Shown piece by piece: positions 7,152 to 19,840 of a stretch of DNA of 47,780 bases. The stretch is taken from NCBI RefSeq assembly GCF_016446475.1, contig NZ_JAEHFP010000018.1, positions 1-47,780 on the forward strand, written 5' to 3'. This DNA is from Paracoccus binzhouensis (lineage in GTDB: Bacteria > Pseudomonadota > Alphaproteobacteria > Rhodobacterales > Rhodobacteraceae). Within the stretch, counting starts at the first letter, position 1, and each line of letters starts with the position of its first letter. Below the pieces are notes generated by a model. It was not told the origin of the DNA. It did not search any database and saw only the letters and a list, made by a program, of their open reading frames with translations. The position numbers were made by a program, and so were the translations under genes.

Positions 7152-8600
7152 ATGACAATTTCCAAGCAACAACCTGCTGCTTCGCCGGCGCCCGCCGGCA
7201 TCGAGGAACCGCACCTCGAACGCCAACTTGCCAATCGCCACATCCAGCTTATCGCCATTGGCGGCGCGATTGGCACGGGCCTTTTCATGGGGTCGGGCAA
7301 GACGATCTCGCTGGCCGGTCCGTCGGTAATCTTCGTCTACATGATCATTGGTTTCTTCCTTTACTTCGTCATGCGGGCGATGGGCGAGATCCTGCTGTCC
7401 AACCTGCATTACAAATCCTTCGCCGACTTTTCGGCTGATCTCGTGGGTCCCTGGGCGGGCTTCTTCGTCGGCTGGACATACTGGTTCTGCTGGATCGTCA
7501 CCGGGGTCGCGGACATCCTGGCAATCACCGGCTATGTCGGCTTCTGGTGGCCCGATCTGCAGCTTTGGATCCCGGCTCTGGCGGTCATTTTTCTGCTTTT
7601 TGCTCTGAACCTGCCTTCGGTGAAGGCTTTCGGCGAACTGGAGTTCTGGTTCGCGATCATCAAGATCATGGCCATTGCCGCGCTGGTTATCGTCGGCGTG
7701 CTGATGGTGACGCGCGGCTTCGTCGCGCCTAACGGTGCGACCGCGCAGATCTCGAACCTGTGGAACGATGGCGGCTTCTTCCCGAAGGGTTTCGTGGGCT
7801 TCTTCGCAGGGTTCCAGATTGCCGTCTTCGCCTTCGTCGGCATCGAACTCGTCGGCACCACCGCCGCCGAGGCGCGCGATCCCGAGACCACCCTGCCGCG
7901 CGCGATCCGCGCCATTCCGATCCGGGTCCTGCTGTTCTATGTCGGCGCGCTGGTTGCCATCATGGCGGTCACGCCCTGGCGCGAGATCTCGCCCGATCAA
8001 AGTCCCTTCGTCTCGATGTTCGCGCTGGCCGGCCTTGGCATCGCGGCCTCGGTGGTGAACTTCGTCGTGCTGACCTCGGCGGGCTCATCGGCCAACTCCG
8101 GGATCTACTCGACCTCGCGGATGGTCTATGGCCTGGCGCAGGAGGGCGATGCCCCGGCCGTCTTCGGGCGTCTGAGCAGCCGGCACGTGCCGGTAAACGC
8201 GCTGCTGCTTTCGTGCATCTTCCTGCTGTCGGCGCTGGTGCTGCTGTTCTCGGGCGAGACGGTCCTGGCCGCATTCACCCTGGTGACCACGATCTCCGCG
8301 CTGCTGTTCATGTTCGTCTGGACTATGATCCTGGTCAGCTACATGACCTATCGCCGCCAGCGTCCGGAGTTGCATGAGGCGTCGAAGTTCAAGATGCCCG
8401 GCGGCGTGCCGATGTGCTGGGCCGTGCTGGCGTTCTTCAGTTTTATCCTGTGGGCCCTGACCACGCAGCCCGACACCCGGCTCGCCCTGCTCGTCACCCC
8501 GCTCTGGTTCGTCGTGCTGGGGATCGCCTGGATGATCGTGCGCCGCCGGCCGCGCCATCTGCGGCAGTACGAGGCCTTCAAGCACGACCTTGCCGAGTGA
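7152..8600 (+). CDS. cycA: CycA-type amino acid permease (glycine / D-serine / D-alanine:H+ symporter)
   Basis: A 482-residue inner-membrane transporter of the APC superfamily with about 12 membrane segments. It closely resembles E. coli CycA throughout as I know that sequence: the N-terminal block NRHIQLIAIGGAIGTGLFMG, then GKTISLAGPSVIFVYMIIGF, WTYWFCWIVTG, GFQIAVFAFVGIELVGTTAA, and the C-terminal LLVTPLWFVVLG. CycA imports glycine, D-serine, D-alanine and D-cycloserine with protons. I start at ATG 7152 (MTISKQQP), since the family begins its conserved part soon after; an in-frame ATG at 7092 would add 20 residues. First gene of the glycine operon, divergent from lysR. Supplying glycine to the cleavage system is the obvious role. 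Confidence 0.93.
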   Translation: MTISKQQPAASPAPAGIEEPHLERQLANRHIQLIAIGGAIGTGLFMGSGKTISLAGPSVIFVYMIIGFFLYFVMRAMGEILLSNLHYKSFADFSADLVGPWAGFFVGWTYWFCWIVTGVADILAITGYVGFWWPDLQLWIPALAVIFLLFALNLPSVKAFGELEFWFAIIKIMAIAALVIVGVLMVTRGFVAPNGATAQISNLWNDGGFFPKGFVGFFAGFQIAVFAFVGIELVGTTAAEARDPETTLPRAIRAIPIRVLLFYVGALVAIMAVTPWREISPDQSPFVSMFALAGLGIAASVVNFVVLTSAGSSANSGIYSTSRMVYGLAQEGDAPAVFGRLSSRHVPVNALLLSCIFLLSALVLLFSGETVLAAFTLVTTISALLFMFVWTMILVSYMTYRRQRPELHEASKFKMPGGVPMCWAVLAFFSFILWALTTQPDTRLALLVTPLWFVVLGIAWMIVRRRPRHLRQYEAFKHDLAE

Positions 8601-8657
8601 CATCTCGCGGTGGGGACGCGAGCCGTGCGCCCCCACCACCTGCCATTCCCATTCAGG

Positions 8658-9092
8658 ATGAACCGGATGCTCGACACTCATGATGACATTGCCGCCTTTG
8701 ATCCCGCGCCGTGGACCGCGCTTGAGGACGACCGCCGCCGGCAGGAAGAACAGATTGAACTGGTCGCTTCGGAAAATCATGCCAGCGCGCGGGTCAAGGG
8801 CAACGCTGTCGTCGACGCGCCGGAGCGCGCGAACATGACCCGCAACAAGAATGGCGAGCGGAACGATCCCGAAAAGCCGACCGTCACCTCGGGCATCCGC
8901 CTGGGCACGGTAGCGGGGCGCAGCCGCGGCTTCGGACTCGAGGAGTTCCGGAAGATCGGCGGGCTGATCGGCGATGTTCTCGATGCCCCGCGCATCAACC
9001 CCGTGGGCGATGCCGAGGTGGAAGCCGCCGTCCGCGCCCGCGTTCCGGGCCTCTGCCGCCGCTTCCCGATCTACGGAGGCAAACATGCGTGA
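8658..9092 (+). pseudogene. Internally deleted SHMT remnant (mini-SHMT, 144 aa, open frame)
   Basis: An uninterrupted frame whose ends both match SHMT while the middle is absent. Residues ~21-42 (RRRQEEQIELVASENHAS) match the SHMT N-terminus. From about residue 53 the sequence jumps to the C-terminal part: [27 protein letters not shown], and an ending RFPIYGG. Against the intact glyA at 15966, roughly 280-290 residues are missing, including the PLP lysine. Conserved positions inside the kept part also differ (Cys to Arg before NKN; IP to ER before NDP). It cannot be an active SHMT. The stop overlaps the lpd start by 8 nt and the frame contains the lpd ribosome-binding site, so translation of this remnant may be coupled to lpd. 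Start ATG 8658 follows AGG. Confidence 0.85.
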
Positions 9093-10473
9093 CTTCGATC
9101 TGGTTGTGATCGGCGCCGGCCCCGGCGGCTATGTCGCCGCGATCCGCGCGGCGCAGTTGGGGCTGAAGGTCGCCTGCGTCGAGGAACGCGCGACGCTGGG
9201 CGGGACATGCCTGAACATCGGCTGCATTCCATCCAAGGCGTTGCTGTGCTCGTCCGAGCATTGGACCGAACTGAAGCATCTGGGTGCACATGGCATCAGC
9301 GCCAGCGAGATCGCCTTCGACCTGTCGGCGATGATGGCCCGCAAGGAGAAGGTGGTGGGCGACCTGACCAAGGGCATCGCGCATCTTTTCAAGAAGAACG
9401 GCGTCGAGTGGCTGGCGGGGCGGGGTAGCATCCCCGCTCCGGGCCAGGTGCAGGCGGGCGACGAGCTTGTTGCGGCCCGGACCATCCTGATCGCTACCGG
9501 CTCGGACTCGGCCGGCCTGCCGGGCGTGACGGTGGACGAGGAGGTCGTCGTGACTTCGACGGGGGCGCTTTCGCTGCCGCAGGTGCCCGGCCATCTCGTC
9601 GTCATCGGCGCCGGGGTGATCGGTCTGGAACTGGGCCAAGTGTGGGCACGGCTGGGCGCCAAGGTGACGGTTGTCGAATACCTCGACCGCCTCCTGCCCG
9701 GCGCCGATGCCGAGATCGCCAGGACCGCGCAGCGGCTGCTGCAACGGCAGGGCCTTGCCTTCCAGTTTGGGCGCAAGGTTGAGGCGGTCACCCGCAAGGG
9801 TGCCGGGGCGGTTGTAACGCTGGAGCGCCGCGATACCGGTGCCGCCGAAACGCTTCAGGCCGACGCCGTCCTGATCGCCATCGGACGCCGCCCCCGCACC
9901 GCGGGACTGGGGCTCGAGGCACTTGGCGTGGCGCTGGATGCGCGCGGCTTCATTGCCGTCGATGGCCAGTTCCGGACCAATGTCCCGGGCATCCTGGCCA
10001 TTGGCGACGTGGTGCCGGGGCCGATGCTGGCCCACAGGGCCGAGGAAGACGGGATTGCCGCGGTCGAGGCGCTGGCCGGCCAGGCCCATGCCAGACCGGA
10101 TTACGATCTGGTCCCCGGCGTTGTCTATACTGCCCCCGAAATCGCCAGCCTCGGCGCGACCGAGGAGGCGTTGAAGAAGGCCGGGCGCGACCACGTCGTC
10201 GGCCGTTTCCAGTTCATTGCTAACGGCCGGGCGCGCGCCATGGGCGCGACCGACTGGCTGGTCAAGGTCCTGGGTTGCGCCCAGACCGGCCGGATCCTGG
10301 GGGCGCATGTCCTGGGCCGGAACGCTGGTGAACTGGTCCAGGAACTGGCGTTGGCCATGTCCGCCGGTGCGACGCTTGCGCAGGTCGCGGCCGCTTCGCA
10401 TGCCCATCCCGGCATGGCCGAGGCGGTCAAGGAAGCCTGCCTCGCCGCGCTCGGCAAGCCGCTGCATGCCTGA
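9085..10473 (+). CDS. lpd: Dihydrolipoyl dehydrogenase (E3 / L-protein)
   Basis: A 462-residue FAD flavoprotein that reoxidises dihydrolipoyl groups with NAD+; here it is presumably the L-protein of the glycine cleavage system. The FAD motif [17 protein letters not shown] is at residues 10-26. The redox disulfide is Cys42/Cys47 in [13 protein letters not shown]. The NAD motif [17 protein letters not shown] is mid-protein, a second FAD motif is [13 protein letters not shown], and the interface His441/Glu446 is in [11 protein letters not shown] 9085 has GGAGG five nt upstream and directly precedes the flavin-binding strand. It overlaps the end of the SHMT remnant. lipA follows 10 nt downstream. 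Confidence 0.97.
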   Translation: MRDFDLVVIGAGPGGYVAAIRAAQLGLKVACVEERATLGGTCLNIGCIPSKALLCSSEHWTELKHLGAHGISASEIAFDLSAMMARKEKVVGDLTKGIAHLFKKNGVEWLAGRGSIPAPGQVQAGDELVAARTILIATGSDSAGLPGVTVDEEVVVTSTGALSLPQVPGHLVVIGAGVIGLELGQVWARLGAKVTVVEYLDRLLPGADAEIARTAQRLLQRQGLAFQFGRKVEAVTRKGAGAVVTLERRDTGAAETLQADAVLIAIGRRPRTAGLGLEALGVALDARGFIAVDGQFRTNVPGILAIGDVVPGPMLAHRAEEDGIAAVEALAGQAHARPDYDLVPGVVYTAPEIASLGATEEALKKAGRDHVVGRFQFIANGRARAMGATDWLVKVLGCAQTGRILGAHVLGRNAGELVQELALAMSAGATLAQVAAASHAHPGMAEAVKEACLAALGKPLHA

Positions 10474-10483
10474 GGAGAGCAAG

Positions 10484-11458
10484 ATGAAGGATTCTGCCGA
10501 CCGGCCGCGCCATCCCGAAAAGACCCGTCGCGCCGCAAGCCCCACGCCGCGCAAGCCCGACTGGATCCGCGTCTCGCGGGCCCGGAGCCCCGAATATGCC
10601 GCGACCCGCCGCATCCTGCGGGACAACGCGCTGGTCACGGTCTGCGAGGAGGCTGCCTGTCCGAACCGGGGCGAATGCTGGTCGCAGCGCCACGCGACCA
10701 TGATGATCATGGGCGAGACCTGCACGCGGGGCTGTTCCTTCTGCAACGTCGCCACCGGCCGTCCCGACGCGCTGGACGTATTCGAGCCCGGGCGCGTCGC
10801 CAAGGTGGTGGCGACGCTGGGGTTGCGCCATGTGGTCGTCACCTCGGTCGACCGCGACGATCTGGACGATGGCGGGGCGGGGCATTTCGCCCAGACCATC
10901 CGGGCGGTGCGGCACCGCAACCCTGCCACCACCATCGAGGTCCTGGTGCCCGATTTCCTGCACAAGGGCAGCGCCTGGACCAAGGTGGTGGACGCCGCCC
11001 CGGACGTCTTCAACCACAATCTCGAATGCGTGCCCCGGCTTTATCCCTCGGTCCGGCCCGGCGCCCGCTATTATCATTCGCTGCGCCTTCTGGACGACAC
11101 CAAGCGCCGCGATCCGGGCATGTTCACCAAGTCCGGCCTGATGGTAGGCTTGGGCGAGACGTTCGAGGAACTGCGGCAGGTCATGGACGACATGCGCGCC
11201 GCGGGCGTCGATTTCATCACCGTCGGCCAGTACCTGCAGCCCACGCCCCGGCACCATCCGCTGGACTGTTTCGTGCCCCCCGACGAGTTCCGGCGGATCG
11301 AGGATATGGCACGCTCCAAGGGCTTTCTTGCCGTATCCGCGACGCCGATGACCCGGTCCTCGTTCCACGCGGGCGACGATTTCGCACGGCTGCAAGCCGC
11401 GCGGCGCGCCCTGACTTCAGCCACTCCGACCCTAGCCAAGGAAACCTCGCATGGATGA
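10484..11458 (+). CDS. lipA: Lipoyl synthase
   Basis: A 324-residue radical-SAM enzyme that inserts two sulfurs into octanoyl groups on GcvH and E2 proteins. Both iron-sulfur clusters are encoded: the auxiliary cluster Cys54, Cys59, Cys65 ([12 protein letters not shown]) and the radical-SAM cluster Cys80, Cys84, Cys87 (CTRGCSFC). The C-terminal serine ligand motif RSSFHAG is present. Start ATG 10484 follows GAGGAGAGC. The stop overlaps gcvT by 8 nt, so the two are likely translationally coupled. Finding lipA inside a gcv operon suggests a dedicated supply of lipoylated H-protein; no lipB octanoyltransferase is in the window. Confidence 0.97.
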   Translation: MKDSADRPRHPEKTRRAASPTPRKPDWIRVSRARSPEYAATRRILRDNALVTVCEEAACPNRGECWSQRHATMMIMGETCTRGCSFCNVATGRPDALDVFEPGRVAKVVATLGLRHVVVTSVDRDDLDDGGAGHFAQTIRAVRHRNPATTIEVLVPDFLHKGSAWTKVVDAAPDVFNHNLECVPRLYPSVRPGARYYHSLRLLDDTKRRDPGMFTKSGLMVGLGETFEELRQVMDDMRAAGVDFITVGQYLQPTPRHHPLDCFVPPDEFRRIEDMARSKGFLAVSATPMTRSSFHAGDDFARLQAARRALTSATPTLAKETSHG

Positions 11459-12590
11459 TTCGACGACCCTGAAGAAGACGCCGCTGACGGCCCTGAGCGT
11501 CGAGCTTGGCGGCAAGATGGTCGGCTTTGCCGGCTATGAGATGCCGGTTCAATTCCCCGAAGGGGTGTTGAAAGAGCATCTGCACACCCGCAGCAAGGCG
11601 GGGCTGTTCGATGTCAGCCACATGGGTCAGGTCATCCTGCGCCCGAGATCCGGCCATGTCGAGGATGCCAGCCTGGCGCTGGAGCGCCTGGTCCCGGTCG
11701 ACATTCTGGGATTGAAGCCGGGCCGCCAGCGCTATGCGCTGTTCACCGCCGCCGATGGCGGCATCCTCGACGACCTGATGGTGGCCAATCGCGGGGACCA
11801 CCTGTTCGTCGTGGTCAACGCCGCCTGCAAGAAGCAGGACGTGGCGCATATGCGCGACAATCTGTCGGATGTCTGCGAGGTGGTCGAACTGACAGACCGG
11901 GCGCTGGTCGCCCTGCAGGGGCCGGCCGCTGAAAGCGCCCTTGCCGCGCTGGCGCCCGAAGTCGCCGGGATGGTGTTCATGGACGTGCGCGAGGTGCTGA
12001 TCCTGGGCGTTCCCTGCATCGTCTCGCGCTCGGGTTATTCAGGCGAGGACGGATACGAGGTCTCGGTCCCCGAAGCCAGCGCCGAGGCATTCGTTCGGGC
12101 ACTGCTTGCCAACCCGGACGTGCATCCCGTGGGCCTGGGCGCACGCGACAGCCTGCGGCTGGAAGCGGGGCTTTGCCTTTACGGCAACGACATCGACACC
12201 GGCACCACGCCGGTCGCCGCCGCGCTGGAATGGGCGGTGCAGAAGGTCCGCCGCACCGGCGGCGCCCGCGCCGGCGGCTTTCCCGGTGCCGATGTGATCT
12301 TGCCCGAATTCGAGCAGGGCGCATCCCGCCGCCGCGTCGGCATCGCCCCCGAAGGACGCGCGCCGATCCGTGGCGGCATCGATCTCTATGCCGACGAGAT
12401 CTCGACGGGCCCCGTGGGTCACATCACGTCGGGCGGCTTCGGCCCCACGGCCGAGGCACCTGTCGCGATGGGCTATGTCGCCGCCAGCCTGTCGGATATC
12501 GGCACCCGGCTATACGCCGAGCAACGCGGCAGGCGGATGCCCGTCACCATCGCCGCACTTCCTTTCGTCCCCCCCAAATACAAGCGCTAA
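11451..12590 (+). CDS. gcvT: Glycine cleavage system T-protein (aminomethyltransferase)
   Basis: A 379-residue cytosolic protein that takes the aminomethyl group from lipoyl-GcvH, releasing ammonia and forming 5,10-methylene-THF. Family features seen: [21 protein letters not shown] at the N-terminus, [11 protein letters not shown], the folate-site [11 protein letters not shown], and the [20 protein letters not shown] block. The C-terminal beta-barrel contains GGFGPT and ends with FVPPKYKR. Length is normal. ATG 11451 lies inside the end of lipA. gcvH starts 10 nt downstream. Confidence 0.97.
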   Translation: MDDSTTLKKTPLTALSVELGGKMVGFAGYEMPVQFPEGVLKEHLHTRSKAGLFDVSHMGQVILRPRSGHVEDASLALERLVPVDILGLKPGRQRYALFTAADGGILDDLMVANRGDHLFVVVNAACKKQDVAHMRDNLSDVCEVVELTDRALVALQGPAAESALAALAPEVAGMVFMDVREVLILGVPCIVSRSGYSGEDGYEVSVPEASAEAFVRALLANPDVHPVGLGARDSLRLEAGLCLYGNDIDTGTTPVAAALEWAVQKVRRTGGARAGGFPGADVILPEFEQGASRRRVGIAPEGRAPIRGGIDLYADEISTGPVGHITSGGFGPTAEAPVAMGYVAASLSDIGTRLYAEQRGRRMPVTIAALPFVPPKYKR

Positions 12591-12600
12591 GGAACTGACC

Positions 12601-12963
12601 ATGCTGAAATTCACCGAAGACCACGAATGGCTGAACATCGTTGACGGCGTGGCCACCGTCGGCATCACCACCCACGCCGTCGAACAATTGGGCGACCTCG
12701 TGTTCGTGGACCTTCCCGAGGTCGGCGCCAAGCTTTCCAAGGGCGATCCGGCGGCCACTGTCGAGTCGGTCAAGGCCGCGTCCGACGTCTATTGCCCCCT
12801 GGACGGCAAGATCGTCGCGGTCAACGACGCGCTGACGGATGATCCCTCGATCGTGAATGCCGACGCCCTGGGCGCGGGCTGGTTCTTCAAGCTGGAGCTG
12901 GCGCGGGTCGAGGATGCGGACGGCCTGATGGAAGAAGACGCCTATCAGGCGCTGGTCGGTTGA
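12601..12963 (+). CDS. gcvH: Glycine cleavage system H-protein (lipoyl carrier)
   Basis: A 120-residue lipoyl carrier that shuttles the aminomethyl group between P, T and L proteins. It starts [11 protein letters not shown] and carries the lipoylation site Lys58 in the hairpin [11 protein letters not shown]. The sequence around [12 protein letters not shown] and the C-terminal acidic helix ([10 protein letters not shown]) are typical. ATG 12601 directly precedes the conserved TEDHEW region. gcvP begins 10 nt after the stop. Confidence 0.98.
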   Translation: MLKFTEDHEWLNIVDGVATVGITTHAVEQLGDLVFVDLPEVGAKLSKGDPAATVESVKAASDVYCPLDGKIVAVNDALTDDPSIVNADALGAGWFFKLELARVEDADGLMEEDAYQALVG

Positions 12964-12973
12964 GGATAGCGCG

Positions 12974-15820
<2,847 letters not shown>

Positions 15821-15965
15821 CGCCGACGGCATAACCCGGAGGCCGGCCCCGGCGCCGTCCTCTGATCAGCTTCTTCGGCCATTTGCGCCATTTGCTTGAC
15901 ACCGGGGCCACGGAAGGCGCGGCCGAACCGGCCTGCCCCCTGACCCTTAGACAAGGACAATCGAC

Positions 15966-17234
15966 ATGTTTGACCGTCTTCCCAAGACCACGATCTCGGA
16001 CGCGGTGATCGCCTCGGCGGTGGCCGAGGAACTGGATCGCCAGAAAAACCAGATCGAGCTGATCGCCTCGGAAAATATCGTTTCGGCCAATGTGCTGGCC
16101 GCGCAGGGTTCGGTGCTGACCAACAAATACGCCGAGGGCTATCCCGGCAAGCGCTACTATGGCGGCTGCGAATTCGTTGACAAGGTCGAGGAGGTCGCCA
16201 TCGAGCGGCTGAAGCAGCTCTTCGGTGCAGGCTTCGCCAACGTGCAGCCGCATTCGGGCGCGCAGGCCAACCAGGCGGTGTTCCTGGCGCTGCTGCAACC
16301 GGGCGACCGGATCATGGGCCTGTCGCTGGCGCATGGCGGCCACCTGACCCATGGCTCGCCCGTCACCATGTCGGGCAAGTGGTTCGACGTGGTTTCCTAC
16401 GAGGTCGAGCCCGACACCCATGTGCTGGACATGGAAAAGGTCCGCGCCCGTGCGCTGGAAACGAAGCCGAAGCTGATCGTCGCGGGCGCCTCGGCCTATC
16501 CGCGCAAGCTGGATTTCGCGGCATTCCGCAGGATCGCGGACGAGGTCGGCGCGTATCTGATGGTGGACATGGCTCATTATGCGGGGTTGATCGCCGGCGG
16601 GCATTACCCGAACCCGGTGCCGCACGCCCATGTCGTGACCTCGACCACGCACAAGACCCTGCGCGGCCCGCGCGGCGGCGTCATCCTGACCAATAACGAG
16701 GCCATCGCCAGGAAGATCAACAGCGCGGTGTTCCCCGGCAACCAGGGCGGCCCTCTGATGCATGTCATCGCCGCCAAGGCCGTGGCCTTTGGCGAGGCGC
16801 TGCAGCCCGAGTTCAAGGATTACGCCCGCCAGGTCATCGCCAATGCGCAGGCCCTGGCCCGCGTGCTGACCGATGGCGGCCTGGGTATCGTCTCGGGCGG
16901 GACCGACTGCCACATGGTGCTGGTCGATCTGCGGCCCAAGGGCGTCACCGGCAAGGTCGCCGAGATCGCGCTGGAGCGCGCCGGCCTGACCTGCAACAAG
17001 AATGCCATCCCGAACGATCCCGAAAAGCCCTTCGTGACCTCGGGCATCCGTCTGGGCAGCTCGGCCGGCACCACCCGCGGCTTCCGCGAGGCCGAGTTCG
17101 AAAAGATCGGCACCCTGATCCTGCGCGTGCTGGACGCGCTGTCGCAGAGCCCCGAGGGCGATGCCGCCGCCGAGGCCGAGGTGCGGGCCGAGGTCCGGGC
17201 GCTCTGCAACGCCTTCCCGATCTACGGGGCGTAA
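15966..17234 (+). CDS. glyA: Serine hydroxymethyltransferase (intact)
   Basis: A full-length 422-residue PLP enzyme interconverting glycine plus 5,10-methylene-THF with serine plus THF. The PLP lysine is Lys230 in [14 protein letters not shown]. Other family blocks present: [44 protein letters not shown] and [20 protein letters not shown] lies 8 nt before ATG 15966. The TTGACA hexamer at 15896 in the gap upstream has no good -10 partner, so a separate promoter is uncertain. This is the intact counterpart of the deleted copy at 8658. sdaA starts immediately after its stop codon. Confidence 0.98.
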   Translation: MFDRLPKTTISDAVIASAVAEELDRQKNQIELIASENIVSANVLAAQGSVLTNKYAEGYPGKRYYGGCEFVDKVEEVAIERLKQLFGAGFANVQPHSGAQANQAVFLALLQPGDRIMGLSLAHGGHLTHGSPVTMSGKWFDVVSYEVEPDTHVLDMEKVRARALETKPKLIVAGASAYPRKLDFAAFRRIADEVGAYLMVDMAHYAGLIAGGHYPNPVPHAHVVTSTTHKTLRGPRGGVILTNNEAIARKINSAVFPGNQGGPLMHVIAAKAVAFGEALQPEFKDYARQVIANAQALARVLTDGGLGIVSGGTDCHMVLVDLRPKGVTGKVAEIALERAGLTCNKNAIPNDPEKPFVTSGIRLGSSAGTTRGFREAEFEKIGTLILRVLDALSQSPEGDAAAEAEVRAEVRALCNAFPIYGA

Positions 17235-18632
17235 ATGTTTCTCTCGGTCTTCGACATCTTCAAGATCGGTATCGGCCCCTCCTCCTCCCATACGATGGGG
17301 CCGATGGTCGCCGCCGCGCGGTTCCTCGAGGATCTGCGCGGCGGCGCCGAGAAGATTCCCGGCTCGGGCGCGTTGCACATGCTGGGGGCAAGCCTGCACG
17401 GCTCGCTCGCCTTCACCGGCAAGGGCCATGCGACGGATCGCGCCGTCATCCTGGGGCTGTGCGGGCTTTTGCCCGACACGCTCGATCCCGACCGGGCGGA
17501 AGAGATCGAGGCCGAGGTTCGCCGGACCGGGCTTGTCCGGCCCGAGGGCCTGCCGCCCTTGCGGTTCGCGCCCGAAACGGATCTGGTCTTCGATTATGGG
17601 TCGCCTTTGCCGGGCCATGCCAACGGGCTGATCCTGAAGGCTTTCGATCAATCCGGCCGCATCCGGCACCAGCAGACCTACTATTCGATCGGAGGCGGCT
17701 TCGTCGTCACCGCGGCCGAGTTGGAGCGCGCGGGCGAGGGCGGAGGCGAGGCATCCGTCATGGCAGTTCCCTATCCCTTCCGCACTGCGGCCGAGATGCT
17801 GCGGATGGGCCGGGAATCCGGCCAGACCATTGCCCGGATGAAGCGTGCCAACGAGCAGGCGATCCATGGCGCCGCGCTGGATAGAAAGCTGGACCGGATC
17901 TGGCAGATCATGGACGGCTGCATCCAGCGCGGGTTGACGCAGGACGGCCTCCTGCCCGGCGGGCTGAACGTTCACCGCCGCGCCCGGTCGATCCACCAGC
18001 AACTGCTGGCCGAACGCGGACGCAACCTGAACCAGCCTCATCAGGCCAACGACTGGATGAGCGTCTATGCCATGGCCGTGAACGAGGAAAACGCCGCCGG
18101 TGGCCGTGTCGTCACCTCGCCCACCAATGGCGCGGCGGGCGTGGTGCCGGCGGTGGCGCGCTATTACCTGGACCATTGCGTCGACGCTCGCCCGGAGAGG
18201 GTGCGCGACCTGCTGCTGGTCGCCTCGGCGATCGGCGGGATCATCAAGCACAACGCCTCGATCTCGGGCGCCGAGGTCGGCTGCCAGGGCGAGGTGGGCT
18301 CGGCCAGCGCGATGGCGGCGGCGGGCCTGTGCGCGATTCTGGGCGGCACCAACGAACAGGTGGAAAACGCGGCCGAGATCGCGCTGGAACATCACCTGGG
18401 CATGACCTGCGACCCGGCGGCGGGGCTGGTGCAGGTGCCCTGCATCGAGCGCAACGGCCTGGGTGCGATCAAGGCCGTCTCGGCCGCAAGCTTGGCGCTG
18501 CGCGGCGACGGCACCCATTTCATGCCGCTGGACAACTGCATCAGGGTCATGCGCGACACCGGCCGCGACATGGATCTGAAATACAAGGAAACGTCGCAGG
18601 GCGGCATCGCCGTGAACCTGCCGGAATGCTGA
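17235..18632 (+). CDS. sdaA: L-serine ammonia-lyase (iron-sulfur type)
   Basis: A 465-residue enzyme that deaminates L-serine to pyruvate and ammonia using a [4Fe-4S] cluster. The N-terminal beta domain starts [20 protein letters not shown]. The alpha domain carries the likely cluster cysteines Cys350 ([11 protein letters not shown]), Cys392 and Cys403 (in [12 protein letters not shown]). [13 protein letters not shown] is the substrate loop. Its ATG follows the glyA stop with no gap, so the two are almost certainly co-translated. Pairing with GcvTHP and GlyA turns glycine-derived serine into pyruvate. Confidence 0.97.
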   Translation: MFLSVFDIFKIGIGPSSSHTMGPMVAAARFLEDLRGGAEKIPGSGALHMLGASLHGSLAFTGKGHATDRAVILGLCGLLPDTLDPDRAEEIEAEVRRTGLVRPEGLPPLRFAPETDLVFDYGSPLPGHANGLILKAFDQSGRIRHQQTYYSIGGGFVVTAAELERAGEGGGEASVMAVPYPFRTAAEMLRMGRESGQTIARMKRANEQAIHGAALDRKLDRIWQIMDGCIQRGLTQDGLLPGGLNVHRRARSIHQQLLAERGRNLNQPHQANDWMSVYAMAVNEENAAGGRVVTSPTNGAAGVVPAVARYYLDHCVDARPERVRDLLLVASAIGGIIKHNASISGAEVGCQGEVGSASAMAAAGLCAILGGTNEQVENAAEIALEHHLGMTCDPAAGLVQVPCIERNGLGAIKAVSAASLALRGDGTHFMPLDNCIRVMRDTGRDMDLKYKETSQGGIAVNLPEC

Positions 18633-18646
18633 TGGGAGGAATGTGT

Positions 18647-19531
18647 TTGGCCAATTACGTCATGATGGTTTCATGCTCTGCGCGCGCGGGTATCGTGGCC
18701 GCCGTTTCCGGTTATCTTGCGCAGGCGGGTTGCAACATCAACGACAGCTCGCAGTTCACGGATCGGGACAACGGCCGGTTCTTCATGCGCATCCGCTTCG
18801 TCTCGGAAGAGGGGCGTTCGCTGGACGACATCACCGGGGGCTTTGGTGCTATCGGGGCGGAATTCGGCATGGAACATGAATTCCATGATCTGTCGCGAAA
18901 GACCAGGGTGGTCGTCATGGTCAGCCGCTTCGGCCATTGCCTGAACGACCTGCTCTATCGCTCGCGCATCGGGGCGCTGCCGGTCGAGATCGCGGCGGTG
19001 ATTTCCAACCACACCGACTATCAGAAGCAGGTGGTCAACGAGGATATCCCCTTCCATCTGATCCGCGTGACGTCGGAGACCAAGCCCCGGGCCGAGGCGG
19101 CGATCATGGATGTGGTCCACGAGACGGGGGCCGAACTGGTCGTGCTGGCGCGCTACATGCAGGTGCTGTCGGACCGGATGTGCCGGGAAATGTCGGGCCG
19201 GATCATCAACATCCACCATTCCTTCCTGCCCAGCTTCAAGGGTGCGAACCCCTACAAGCAGGCCTATGCCCGGGGTGTTCGCCTGATCGGGGCTACGGCC
19301 CATTACGTCACCGCCGATCTGGATGAAGGCCCGATCATCGAACAGGACATCGTCCGCGTCTCGCATGCCCAAAGCCCTGGCGACTATGTCAGCCTCGGCC
19401 GCGACGTCGAAAGCCAGGTGCTGGCCCGCGCCGTCCATGCCCATATCAATCACCGGGTGTTCCTGAACGGTGAAAAGACCGTCGTCTTCCCCGCCTCGCC
19501 CGGAGAATACGCCTCCGAGAGAATGGGATAG
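18647..19531 (+). CDS. purU: Formyltetrahydrofolate deformylase
   Basis: A 294-residue hydrolase converting 10-formyl-THF to formate and free THF. An N-terminal ACT domain (residues ~1-80, beginning ANYVMMVSC) is followed by a formyltransferase fold with the catalytic triad Asn188, His190 (INIHHSFLPSFKGANPY) and Asp226 (ADLDEGPII). Start choice: GGGAGGA (18634-18640) sits 6 nt before TTG 18647, which gives MANYV as in relatives. ATG 18641 is directly behind the same Shine-Dalgarno sequence and ATG 18626/18632 precede it, so TTG 18647 is preferred. Last gene of the glycine operon; it drains excess C1 units from glycine cleavage and regenerates THF. Confidence 0.95.
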   Translation: MANYVMMVSCSARAGIVAAVSGYLAQAGCNINDSSQFTDRDNGRFFMRIRFVSEEGRSLDDITGGFGAIGAEFGMEHEFHDLSRKTRVVVMVSRFGHCLNDLLYRSRIGALPVEIAAVISNHTDYQKQVVNEDIPFHLIRVTSETKPRAEAAIMDVVHETGAELVVLARYMQVLSDRMCREMSGRIINIHHSFLPSFKGANPYKQAYARGVRLIGATAHYVTADLDEGPIIEQDIVRVSHAQSPGDYVSLGRDVESQVLARAVHAHINHRVFLNGEKTVVFPASPGEYASERMG

Positions 19532-19840
19532 GACATCGCTGTGGGGAAAGGTTCGCATGGCCCGGTTCCCAGCGGAACGCATGTGCCGACCCGGCTCAGC
19601 TCCGGGTGAAAATCAACACATCTGAAATAGAAACAAATAACTGATCGAGCCGCTCGGATGGGCGCAGATGACCTGGGAATGGGCGCCGAAACCCCGAAAA
19701 TGGGCCTCGATCGCCTGCCGATTCAATCATCCTTCATGCCCAACACCCCCCGCCCGCCTTTCTGCATCGCAGCGAATTGACGGCGCAGCATTGTTACGCT
19801 ATCGCTTTCCTCGTCGTAATAATCTTGCGAGGGAAATCCC
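19532..19840. other. Intergenic gap between the glycine operon and ecm
   Basis: 309 nt with no supported gene. It contains a small hairpin ACCCGG/CCGGGT (19589-19607) without a T-run and an AT-rich patch near 19615-19645. A -35/-10-like pair lies closer to ecm (listed separately). It marks the right end of the glycine island. Confidence 0.45.
19776..19804 (+). promoter_or_regulatory. Candidate sigma-70 promoter for ecm
   Basis: TTGACG followed after 17 nt by TATCGC, about 35 nt before the GTG start of ecm. The spacing is ideal and the -35 box is near consensus, while the -10 box is weak. Inferred from sequence only. Confidence 0.35.

Noticed and set aside
7117..7160. Second glycine-aptamer-like string (GGGAAGAG ... 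GCCGAAGATGACAA) at the cycA start codon
   Set aside because: It runs into the coding region, has no CTCAGG-like partner downstream, and is better explained as the ribosome-binding region of cycA.
15896..15923. A promoter for glyA based on TTGACA at 15896
   Set aside because: No -10-like hexamer at 16-18 nt spacing, so the gap is not evidence of a separate transcript.
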